DNA of 44,859 nucleotides from a virus. A program made the position numbers and the translations under genes. The stretch is taken from positions 1 through 44,859 of IMG/VR virus record IMGVR_UViG_3300032086_003527, one strand, 5' to 3'. A model generated the notes under the pieces. That model saw only the letters and a program-made list of their open reading frames with translations, did not search any database and was not told where the DNA came from. Of this stretch, positions 24,401 to 33,600 are shown piece by piece. Position 1 is the stretch's first letter. Each line of letters opens with the position of its first letter.

Positions 24401-25969
24401 ACCATTTAGAATCAGAGGTTCATCTACAATAAAAGTTCCAGTAGTATCTGTGAGAGTTAGTGTGGTATCATCACTCACATTGTTCTTGAGGAATCCCTTT
24501 GCACCACTTCTAGCACCTTTTACATGAACTGGAGTAGTAAGAGTTTGTGCAGTATTTACGGTGAGAGTTGTAAATGTTTGGACATCATAAAGACGAACTT
24601 CATACTTAGTTGTAAGATCCGAATATGCAGCAGCTTCTAGTTTATAGTCATATACTTTTGCATTTCCAATTTCATCACCAACTTCATTTCCGTTAGTTGT
24701 GACTCTTCTAGTTCTAAGACTCAGTGTTGAAGTTGTACCAAAACCAACAACAGGAGATCCATAGACATTATTAATAAAAACACTGGAAACTGGAGAGAAT
24801 GCTAATTGGGTAGCTTCTTCAGTTTTGATTGTTCTTGGTTTTTCTACATCAATAATGGTGTTAGTAATTTTTTCAATATCATATCCTTTGACATATGCCT
24901 TACCAGGAGACACGCTATAGACCATCAAATCGTTGGATGGTACATCTCCGTTTGCAGTTCTTTGATTGTCAAAATATACACCATTATTTCCTCTTCTGTC
25001 ATTTAGAGATTCTTTGACAGAAACTTGGAATGGTTTCACATAATAGTCACCATCAGAATCATAAGTTCTTCTGGCTAATTCATCTCTAATTACATTATAG
25101 TCAGTTTTCTCAACAAATTTTTCAAGTACACCTTCATTAAGTCTCATCAACTCAACGAAATTTTCATCGTTGAATTCATCAATATCTTTCTTAATTAGAG
25201 TGGTTTTAACTTGGAATCTATCGGCACCAGGAGCCGCAAAATTACTAAAACCAGCTGCATTATCGAATAGAGTGGGATCGTTATATGCAGTTACGATATT
25301 TTCTTCAATAAAAAGACCTACTCGTAAAGTGGGTTTTGCATCATATTGATTAAGAATAATTGTATTGGAAGGGACTTTTACAAAAAATCCTCTAATAAAG
25401 TAAACACCTTCTTGGATAGCTGCAGCACATCCGATAGAAGTTGCATTAGATGGAATACAGGCAGCAAATGGAGTATTTGCAACAATTCTAGAAATTCCGT
25501 ACTCAATATCAACATCACAAATCAAGTTTTCCCCATCTTGGAAAACATCTGTTTCAAAATCGTTTCCTGACTTTGAATATTTTATATAAAGTGTATTGGT
25601 TCCCCTTTCCGAATCTTCTGCAAGAATATAATTTACAACTTTGGCTTCTACACCAGTCTCTTCACCGCGAATAACTTTACCGACCAATTGGTCGATGTAA
25701 TCGGATACATTAATACCAAAGAAGGTGTCAACGATTTCTACCGCATAGTAGAGAGGATCGTATGCAATCTGGCCGGGGATTATCTGAGCCCCTTCTTTAA
25801 AGAAATGTTGACCAAATCTTTCAATTTGGTTTTGCAGAATCGTTTGAAGCTGAGTTAATTCTCTAGCCTGTACTGGACTAGCAGGTTTGAAGAGAATCCT
25901 GCTAAAATTTTTGTCCTCATTAAAATCGTCGTAATAAGGACTTACATTGAGGTTTGTCTCTTGTGGCAT
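18437..25969 (-). CDS. giant baseplate/tail structural protein, 2510 aa
   Basis: One uninterrupted frame of 7.5 kb. The N-terminus contains SPVQARELTQLQTILQNQ and RFGQHFFKEGAQIIPGQI, which I associate with the large DUF4815-type tail proteins of cyanophages and related myoviruses. Further on are VMYRLFRTDG near the C-terminus, a GGSGYAVGD module near residues 1960-2000 and an INKEIIAYTG...ITRGIDNTT module near 2120-2165, both shared with other virion proteins here. No enzymatic motif is seen. It follows gp8 by 4 nt. Its place between the gp8 and neck genes suggests a baseplate-periphery or long-fibre protein that takes the part of T4 gp9-gp12, which I do not find. That replacement is inference. 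Confidence 0.75.
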   Translation of the reverse strand: MPQETNLNVSPYYDDFNEDKNFSRILFKPASPVQARELTQLQTILQNQIERFGQHFFKEGAQIIPGQIAYDPLYYAVEIVDTFFGINVSDYIDQLVGKVIRGEETGVEAKVVNYILAEDSERGTNTLYIKYSKSGNDFETDVFQDGENLICDVDIEYGISRIVANTPFAACIPSNATSIGCAAAIQEGVYFIRGFFVKVPSNTIILNQYDAKPTLRVGLFIEENIVTAYNDPTLFDNAAGFSNFAAPGADRFQVKTTLIKKDIDEFNDENFVELMRLNEGVLEKFVEKTDYNVIRDELARRTYDSDGDYYVKPFQVSVKESLNDRRGNNGVYFDNQRTANGDVPSNDLMVYSVSPGKAYVKGYDIEKITNTIIDVEKPRTIKTEEATQLAFSPVSSVFINNVYGSPVVGFGTTSTLSLRTRRVTTNGNEVGDEIGNAKVYDYKLEAAAYSDLTTKYEVRLYDVQTFTTLTVNTAQTLTTPVHVKGARSGAKGFLKNNVSDDTTLTLTDTTGTFIVDEPLILNGVQEPVTVTSVREYSFGDVKSLYQNDGVNTFTADLELTSTSNVVPPGTNVTVRSTGVVVAPGNRFAVGVKTGDIVTYNRSNVSDATFNRVTSISADGSTITVSAETTRSGICNGALPGSNVQASDFKIIRPQLLNARDSKLITPLPEKFISSVDLDDADLEIRKQYILNISSSRGTVTLEDQDLFFQPFDEERYNLVYSDGTIESLTRGKVIFNSTFKTVTLRGLSKASDSNAILVATLKKVNITSKGKDLSRCSKLIVNRSKHEYSGAAGTNFNNGLTYNTVYGTRVEDDEICLNVPDGLRVHAIFESSTTSAPILPSITLINRSSDLTDTIQGELVIGADSGAVARVVTRAAGSVDIVYQNELTFDIEESVVFQSSGISGEVSAIVSGDNNILTDFTFDNGQRKEYYDYARLIRDSDAAEPKKQLAIVFDHYTVDSGSGGDLVTVNSYSPDNYDEDLTSFRTTVSSDFIDVRPRVKNYDPATDTDSPFEYDFRDFSQSGTSVPNILVPDENLTIGYSHYLARTDKLLLNKDGFFELKKGAPAVNPVPPETPGGGFVVATLFHAPYVRAANRESKVILSQHKRYTMFDIGRLETRLKNVEFYTQLSLLETETANLTIKDATTGLDRFKSGFFVDNFRDHGSHAISNRMFKASVDKKNGYLRPSHYTTGIDLLLGSEQVVGIGTTANPDADLTQISDLQSNSLQKTGDVVTLKYKEKAFIKQQFATTTENVNPFAVINWVGIMDLSPSSDVWVDERNLAVNNISMEGSYEAFMSNLAIDPNTGLSPIDWGVWEEDWSSTDVSTEQIGRQLVNSQRRTGDWRRGFTKGGELLPQASKGLISRTRDINVRDNFDVFTQESTKVTTGLSRSGIQFKVNERIDTQSIGTRLVSKEVIPAMRSRNIEILCSRIKPRTQFYAFFDGQNVTKYTTPKLLEIRMTQGVFRVGEKVEGFMPKRRKNGSSPEFDFRVAQPNHKYGAYNKPTTTYDVNPYSDKVGLGSKYSSTSSVLNVDTASLQLQVLGKFSGYAAKGMRLVGKTSGAEAVIRDVRLITDEKGTLQASFFIPDPTENPTAPSFETGVKTFRVTSSKVNSLSPVDNPSTAETTFRAEGTLDTFQEDVLSVRNADVQRETLSDSTVRSQTVNRVIQTRSFEERTVQQNQWYDPLAESFEIVEENGVFVTAVDVFFKSKDKSIPVTCQIRTMQTGLPTNTIVPFGEVVYEPKQIKLSNNGSVATKFVFPSPVYLAGKNEYAIVLLSASNDYEVFIAVMEQEDITTLGLPESERTIVSQQPYMGSLFKSQNGSTWTPAQFEDLKFNIYKAQYVKTPGTLRLYNPERGEGSQGRPKLRRNPAIFLSQEVRVGFGSTVATRDFNVGSRFTQVDNTTAEGNLVKSLGSIKINTSKTEAGGITTNSVGTGLTPSASDFTYTGIALTSITGDGSGAIANIQVSSGSIGIVTVTNGGSGYAVGDVLGCDLGETGLNVRFNVGILSATNSVILDKVQGEFNTSSELMTINAVGVASTLPGSLPSSISNTKAWRDGLHVKINHRNHGMHGSNNRVTISGVVGVNTTTTVSRRYGNTSTADIRVGNVGVFASFENVGVSTTNPGYVKINKEIIAYTGVNAGSTPQRLTGITRGIDNTTAETHEVGDTVEKYEAAGISLRRINTTHNFANVSNDIPRGLDSYYLKVDTTSTGVGTVRDGSSSFPTLKIAESDRTGGTKVRATQNTQFESVRPNVQFLSPKDTNISARIRTISATSVDGNEISFQDKGFESLALGGNTTFDSPRMIASKINEQNQLNTLPGNKSLTMELVLSTEDINVSPVIDTDRISLITTTNRVDRPITNYADDERVNTPFADPNSAVYLSKRIDLENPATFLQVKLAAYRHPSADIRVMYRLFRTDGVDSEQPFELFPGYNNLTDTTGDGFGDRVIDPKNNNGRPDKLVPASRVEDEFRDYQFTASNLSEFNGFEIKIIMTSTNQAYPPLVKDLRAIAYA

Positions 25970-25973
25970 GTTC

Positions 25974-27578
25974 TTAGAACTCTAAAACGATTTTAATGTC
26001 TTCTTTCTGGCTCGCACTACGTTGAATAGCGGCCCTGTTATCTATGTATAAGATCTCCCCAGAATATTTTTTAACTTCTGAGGGAGCAACACCTTCAACA
26101 AAACTTTGCCCTAATTGAACAAAAGCTTGACCGACCGTAGTTCCCGTTCCAGGATTTGCAGTGGATCCAAAACTGGTGTCAATACCAACCGTACCACCTG
26201 CAGATTGACCAGTAATCGTGTAATTTCCACCAACACCTATTTGAGATGTAAAGTCTATTTTTCTGAATCCATAAGTGGTCGATCCAAGACCAACAGGATT
26301 ATAAACTTTCAATACCGCAGTTGCACTGTCCCAACTTGCAACATAACCAACTGCAGTAGATCCAACACCAATGGTTTGATAAACGGGAGTATCTACATCA
26401 AAATCAACGTCAGTAATACTTCCACCACCAGTTGTTTTGAGTTTTAATCCAACCAGAGCACTAGCTCTAGATGATTGAAGAACTGTTCCAGACTGTGTTG
26501 TTGGACTTTTAACTACACCAACTCTAGCAAAATCATTACCAGTGATAAAGTCTGGATTTGTTGCATCGTTTTCAAATCTAGAATACATCAGAACTCTGAA
26601 TGCTCCTAGTTCACTATAAACATCATGTCCATGTCCACCACTAGGTGGAATAATTACTTCAAATTCGGCAACAGAAGTGGTTCCAACACCAACCGCAGCT
26701 AATCCTGCAATTGGTCCACCAGTTTCTGCACCAGGCGCGCCAGGGAAGAAATTAATTGTGCCGCGGCTATATCCAGTACCACCATTAGTAACAGTGATGT
26801 TATTGACTTTACCTTGAGCATCAATAGTGATGGATGCCTTCCCTCCAGTACCATCACCAAGAATTGGAATATTGTTAAATGTTGTGGAAATCGGTTGATA
26901 ACCACCACCAGCATTAACAATCAAAGCTGTTTCGATTTTTCCATCAACTGCAGCATTCTTTACATCTGCAGTATCTCCTGTACCCCAATCATTTGGAACT
27001 GGGATATAGTCAATAGAATCAAATTTGATAATATCAGTTGGAACAATCGTATAAAGATATTTCCAAATATATCCATCACCAGAAGTACCAGCTGCTCTTG
27101 GTTCTAAATCAGTGAATGTTGGTTCATCAAGAGATTGTTTACCAATTGGAGATGAAGGACTTTGACCGTTGTTTATACAAACGTAAACTTTAAATTGACT
27201 GTTTACAACATAATAACGACAATCATAGAGATTGGTTGATGCTGTTTGAGGGGAAAGATTTTCCCTCGTATAGTTGTGTTTGTACATCTCATAGACTGTG
27301 CCCGCAACCCATGAGTATTTTCTAACCATCCTTTTTATATCACCAGTGCCCATTTTTTTAAGGGCAATCATAGTGTCATAAACATCATTATACTCCTTAA
27401 AACCGTCTTTAGGTGCAGGAGTATTAGAATTCCAATCCGTAGTACCATAACCAAGGCCTACATCACCTGAATTAGGCAATCCAAGGAAAGTATAATATGA
27501 TTGTGTCGTATCCGCCACACCAGCGACAAAGTTCGCAGCGTTTAGGATCCTGAACTGATCAGAAATAATCGCGGGCAT
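25974..27578 (-). CDS. 8: baseplate wedge protein, T4 gp8 homologue
   Basis: T4 gp8 is a dimeric wedge subunit of the baseplate. Matches are clear in GDGYIWKYLYTIVPTDII (T4 GDGYVWEYLFEIPPDV), PVPNDW (T4 VVPWPEE region) and the C-terminus SGEILYIDNRAAIQRSASQK followed by EDIKIVLEF (T4 SGEMIYMENRPPIIMAMDQT followed by EEINILFTF). The 534 aa exceed T4's 334. The middle inserts Gly-rich beta repeats (NAGGGYQPISTTFNNIPILG, NGGTGYSRGTINFFPG) of the type found in gp14. A late-type promoter lies just upstream at the end of the gp7-position gene. Confidence 0.94.
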   Translation of the reverse strand: MPAIISDQFRILNAANFVAGVADTTQSYYTFLGLPNSGDVGLGYGTTDWNSNTPAPKDGFKEYNDVYDTMIALKKMGTGDIKRMVRKYSWVAGTVYEMYKHNYTRENLSPQTASTNLYDCRYYVVNSQFKVYVCINNGQSPSSPIGKQSLDEPTFTDLEPRAAGTSGDGYIWKYLYTIVPTDIIKFDSIDYIPVPNDWGTGDTADVKNAAVDGKIETALIVNAGGGYQPISTTFNNIPILGDGTGGKASITIDAQGKVNNITVTNGGTGYSRGTINFFPGAPGAETGGPIAGLAAVGVGTTSVAEFEVIIPPSGGHGHDVYSELGAFRVLMYSRFENDATNPDFITGNDFARVGVVKSPTTQSGTVLQSSRASALVGLKLKTTGGGSITDVDFDVDTPVYQTIGVGSTAVGYVASWDSATAVLKVYNPVGLGSTTYGFRKIDFTSQIGVGGNYTITGQSAGGTVGIDTSFGSTANPGTGTTVGQAFVQLGQSFVEGVAPSEVKKYSGEILYIDNRAAIQRSASQKEDIKIVLEF

Positions 27579-27602
27579 TTTACTACGAGTTTTCTATAAG
27601 TT

Positions 27603-27610
27603 TATTTATG
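27603..27610 (-). promoter_or_regulatory. candidate late promoter for gp8 and the 2510-aa gene
   Basis: The minus strand reads TTCATAAATAAAC; its TAA doubles as the stop of the upstream giant gene. CATAAATA is the same variant as at 18228-18235. The gp8 ATG follows 25 nt downstream. Confidence 0.55.
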
Positions 27611-30600
27611 AAGTCTCATCAAGATCATTATAACTTTCTCCGATTTGTTCTCTTCTTGTAGCCGTAGATGAAGTAGACAAACCAGCGATACCATTACCAA
27701 TTTGAGCAGGGAAAGATTTAGGATTTAATCTATCTCTAGTATAGTTAAACAGTCTACCCCAACTATATTTTCCAATTCTTGGTGCAAAGTCAGTTGAACC
27801 AATACCAGCAATACTCTCAACATTACAGAATACAGTCACAATACCAGAATTTGAAAAATCTCTCTGAGATACAAAGTAAACATTATCAAGGAAAGATTTA
27901 CCAACACCAATTGGAGATCCAGTGTCAGTAATTGAAGTTGTGGGAGCACCTGTTACAGAATTGGTAATAACGAAATATTGATTTGAACCAATACCAGATT
28001 TAGAAATTTCACCAAATGCAGCTTGATTTAAGAAAGAATCGGAATCAAGTTCAAAGATAAGCATTGGACTATCAGTTCCAATACCTGTTGTGGAAGATGC
28101 AACACTGACAACATCGCCATAATCTCCTTCAACTTCAACACTAGTAATAGTTTCTCTTACAAGTGGTTCATATGCAATGAGAACTTCAACAGGTGCAGAT
28201 GGATCATATCCAAATCCACCTTCATTGATATTGATTGCAGAAATACTTCCTGCAGCAGAAACCGTTGCAGTTCCGGCAGCAGAAACCGTTTCAAATTGTG
28301 AAGAGTAAATGTTGGAGGAAAGTCCGACAGTTACAAATTTATTATCTCCAAATGCAAGTCCATTAAAATCAGTACCAACACCAACAAACTTATTATACCA
28401 AGTATTGGTATCAACGGAATTGAGAACCATTCCACTTTGGCCAATTGCAACCCAAACACTATTTGCATAACCAACTCTATTCAAATCAAATGTGCTACCT
28501 GCAGAAACAACATTCCAGGTAATACCGTTGTCAGAAGATCTAACAATAGTACCTGCAACACCAACAGCGATCCATTGGCCATTTGCATAATGGACATGAT
28601 TTAAATTAGTTGTGACAGATGAAGTAGAAACACCAGTCCAGGATTCTCCGTTGTTAGATCTTAAAATAGTGCCATTTTCACCAACTGCAACAAAGACATT
28701 TTGATTTGCACCAACACCATTGAGATTTATACTGGAGTACTTTTGAGTGACTTCAAATGCAGTACCAAAACCAGCCGCACCTGCACTAGTAAATGCAATC
28801 GTTCCGGCTGCACCAACAGCAACACCAACCGATCGACCAAATGTAACATCATTAAAGTCTTGTGTGACTGTGATGTCATCAAAGAAGATTAATGGGAATA
28901 CATTTCTTCTTCTAAGTAATTTGGATGGTTGATAGTTTCTACCATCTGTAGAGTAACCTACCGTGCCAGAAGCACCAACGATAACGGTATGAGTAGTCAT
29001 ACCAATTACACCATTCAAGTCTCCAAATGTTGTGGAATTTCCACTATCTCCCCAGGTAACTCCATCGGTTGATGTATTAATACCTGTAGTTGAGCCAACC
29101 GCAACAAAGAGACCAAAACTGTTTCTATCAACGCTCTGATATTCAACGTCGGTATAAGAAGAACGTTGAGTCCAGGTTTTACCGATTTCTCTGATTTGTT
29201 GAATAGTAGATGCAAAAGCAACAGTTGGTACAGTTTGATATCCACGACCAGGATCAGTAACTGTTGCAATGGCTACCGTACCTCCAGCCGAAACGGATAC
29301 AACTCCATCTGCTCTTTCTACATCATTATATCTAACAAGTTGGACACCACCAATAGGAACCTGATTTGGAGTGGATCTATTGTCATATGCACTGAATAAT
29401 GGGAATGCATTATCAACATAGATGATTTCGGATCCAACTCCAACATCAACAATGATTGAAGCTGTTGGTTGAATTTTTGCTCTTTGGTTTCTTCTAGCTT
29501 TTGATAAAGCTTGACCATCAACATTCAAATCTTGCTTTTGTTTTGTCCAAGAAACGGAACGAGTAAATAATGGATTATCATTTATTCCCTTTCCAGCATA
29601 CAAAATTGTTTCTGCCTGACTGACACCACTAATATTGATAATAGGTCTTCGATTTTGTTGTAATGTGGCATCTTTTCTTTGTAACTGCAAGAAGTCACCC
29701 GTTTTTACGGTCTCAAATGGATCACCGTCATCAACATCATCATTAGATCCTCTGAAGAAGAGAATCTGTAATTTACTACCTGCCTTAGGAGGTTCTGTAA
29801 ATGTAATCTGAGTTCCTCCTTCAAATTGATAGGCTTGACCAGGTTGTTGAAGAACATCATTCAAGAATACTAATAAGTTATTTGCAACATATACGTTGGT
29901 TTGATCAGTATTAATATTAATGATTCTCTTATCAGTCGTTGTTCTGGTCAATGTAAATGTATCTCTAACTCCGTTAAAGTCACTGGAGAAATCATCAAGT
30001 TCAAGAAGTTGACCAAAGGAGAATCCTGCAAATTTATCAAACTTCAGAGAATTAATTGTAATGGTATGAGAACTAAAGGCAGCTCCAACGGCATCAGTTG
30101 GAATACCAGCAACTGTCAAGACCTCATTATTTTTATATCCAATACCAAAATCAGTTACTTGTAGATCAATAATACTTCCACCAGATCCAACGACAACAGA
30201 AGCTTTGAAACCACTTCCACTACCGCCAGTGTAAGTCATATTTGAATAACCAGTGTCAATACCGATGACAATGATTGGTGGAGTTGTGCTTGCATATCCA
30301 CTACCACCACTTACCGTAGTGATGCCAGTAACAGTTCCTGCAGCACCGATAGTTCCCTGAAGAACTGCAGTAGAACCAATACCTAATGGATTGAGAACTT
30401 CAATTGGAACTGGTCCAGAACGATAACCAGAACCACCACCAGTTACAACTACACTTTCAATGGCACCATCACCATTGACAATCGCAGTTGCTGCAGCAGC
30501 TACAAGTGGTTGATATCCAGATCCAATACCAATAGAGAACTCATTAACAATACCACCTTTTGGAAGATCATCTCGATTACTGCCAGTGAATATAATAGAA

Positions 30601-33600
30601 CCACCGATACCAGGATCTTGTGCCTGGACCATGTTAAAGTCAACAGTTGGTCTTTGGGTAATATTATCAATAAGAATAATACCCTCATTCACAACTTCAG
30701 GACCATTAATTGTGGTAACAATACCAGTTACGGGTTCTCCTTCTTGTAAAAGAGTATATGTTTTTCCAATACCAATAAAGTCTGGAGAAATGTCATCAAA
30801 GATAAAGTTTGTAGTTGGATCCTTTCTATTGAACAAACGACCTTGGAACGAAGACTGAGTGCCAATTCCAGGACTTAATGTACTGAATCCAGTTGGTCCA
30901 TATGGAGGTGTTACAAAGTAAATAACATCTTTGACGATGTGGAAAGATCCACCACGAGCAGTACAAGCAGCTGAAACAGCATGAGCTTCAGGAACTGTTC
31001 CAAGTACTCCACGATTTACATTAATAACATTTGTACTTCCAACTCCAATATTGGTAATTTCAAGAATTTCATTATCAATATTAATCAAATCTCCTGCAGA
31101 CATAGAAGTCACGCCTACAACTTTGATTGTTGTAGATCCAACACCAACAGCTTCATCCAACTGAATATCAATTCTTCTTCTGAAGAGTGGTGCTTGAATA
31201 ATCTCATCAATTTCAATAATAACTCTATCGTCTGGTCTCAAAACATCAAACGAATGTTCAGTTCCAGTTCCAATACCTTGAATAATTAATGGATCATTTA
31301 AAGTAGCGGAGGTTGATAATCCCGCAACAGAGAAGAAGTTATTGTTTAATTTAATTGCAAATACTTCCGCAGGCATTTTGTCTGTGGAAACACCACCAAG
31401 AACTCCACTAGTGGCTGTAATACCAAGTCGGTTATCACCATATGCACCACCTGGATCATACTTAATACGTTCACCTGTTTGGAAATTATGATTATTAATT
31501 CTGATTATCGAAGAACCCACAGAAATTGTGTCGGTATCGGAGGGATCAAAAGTTTTTGTAAAAATAACTTCATTACTAGAAGTTAATCTAAAACTGGTCA
31601 ATCCAACGATTTCCGCTGATGTAGTGGTTCCAATACCAGTAAACTGAGGAGCGATGTCATCAATAATGTCTACTTTGTTTGAAATTACATTAATGAACGA
31701 AGAAATTTTTCTATTTCTAAGATCAATAAATTTGGAAACATCCTCAGTGATAAGAGTTTCTCCAGCAAGATCATAATCTTCTCTAGTGAAGAATGATTTC
31801 TCATTATCAATACTGACCAACAAAGAAGTGTCGCTCGCTAAATTTTCTGCTTTTAAATCTCTACTTCTTGCAAATCCAGCTGTAGCTTCAGACTTAACTA
31901 CAAGATCAGAGAAATTTTTATATCCAGTAGGATGAACAATACTGTCAACAGCCGACTTCCAAGTTTCTAGGGGAACTTCACTCTTAATAGAATAAGAGAA
32001 GTTTTGATAATAATCACTATCTTCTAATTTTTGGAAATCATCATTTAATTTACCCGTATCTTTTTGGAATCCCTTTTCTTTTTCTGTTCCATAATCAGTA
32101 TTAAAGAAATCAGAATAAGAATCAAAATTTACTACCGTTCCTGCAGCACGAGAAAGAGTTCCTCTAATGACATCACCATTACGAATTGGTGTAGATAAAG
32201 ATCTCAATCTTAACGTATTAGTGATTTCATTATATCCATCTTGATCGAGAACAAATCCAGTTCCATTTGCACCAAATGTAATTTTTTCACCATTAAAGAA
32301 AGGTTCGGGATTTAATCCACCAGTGAATGTGGGCAAATCAGACTGTTTGATAACTCTACCAGCTGAAGTGTCTGGATCAAAAGTACCACCAGTTGTTCCA
32401 AGTCCAACAATAGAATATGTCAGTTTGGAAGTTAATGGAGAGATAGTATTAACAGTAAAGAATGCATAATCATAATTTTCAGAATTGTAACCACCAGTAG
32501 TTGCAAAAACTGTTTGGGCTGTTCCAACACCTTCAACAAAGATTTTATCACCAACACTAAATGGGAATGTGGCAGGAGTCCAACCATTTAATGGTTGAGC
32601 CAGTTGTAATGTATTTGTATCTCCGTTAGAACTAGTAGATACAATTCCAATACCATTAGAATTGCGAATTGGAATAATTCTTGGTGGATTAGGAACTTCG
32701 TTGAACCCTTGTCCAGATTGATTTACAATTACCTCACCAACAGCAGTACCACTTAAAACTGCGGTAAGATCAACATCAAGAGCTCCAGGAACAATCAATT
32801 CTGGTGGGTTGATATAGTTTCTACCTCCACTAGTAACACCAACACTATTAAGTGCAAAATTATTACTGATAGTAGCAACTGTTGGTAGATCTACACTAGG
32901 TTGAAGACTTCTATCAGATGGATATTCATATCCAATCGACAACATTTCGGTATTGGCTGGTCTTCCAATTGAATCATCGTATATTCTTAGAATAGCATTT
33001 TTACCATTTTCAGTGAGAATAGTAGAAATACCAGGATTTTGTGTGTACTTGACACCACCAAAAGTTACTCTGATTTCATTAATTCCACCCCTAGCAGTTT
33101 TAGAGTCAGTGATATATTTGAACGTATTAATACCAGATGAGGTGTAAGATTCAGATTCTGGTTCTTTATCAACTTGATATTGGAACGTATTTGTACCTGT
33201 TGTCGAAATTGAGAATGATCCAGAATAAACACTGTTATTGATAACAATTTTAGATCCAGCAACAACTGTTTTATCTGGATTAGCGTCTCTCTTAATTACA
33301 CTAGTTCCGTCAAGATTCGTTGGCTCAAGTCTATAATAAAGAGGAGTGGGTACATTTTCAGTTAACTTTAGATTAACTAAAGATCCACTAGATCCAGGAA
33401 TAGCAGAACTTCTAGTGACTTCTGTAGAAACTCCAGCTCCATCATACTTAGTTACAAAATTTTCATCTTCATAGAACTCAAGTTTGAGGTCGGTTAGTGA
33501 GTTATCCGAAACTGCGAATCCAATTGTTTGTCCTCTTGTTGCAACGATCTGTGGATTAATTGCAGAGAATTTATGAACTCCAGCACCAAATGTTGTGATA

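Noticed and set aside
28290-29150. The propeller as a captured photosystem assembly gene (Ycf48)
   Set aside because: It is embedded in a virion protein with other beta modules, and generic BNR/WxxG propellers are common in phage tails. Similarity to Ycf48 is noted but not treated as proof of photosynthetic function.
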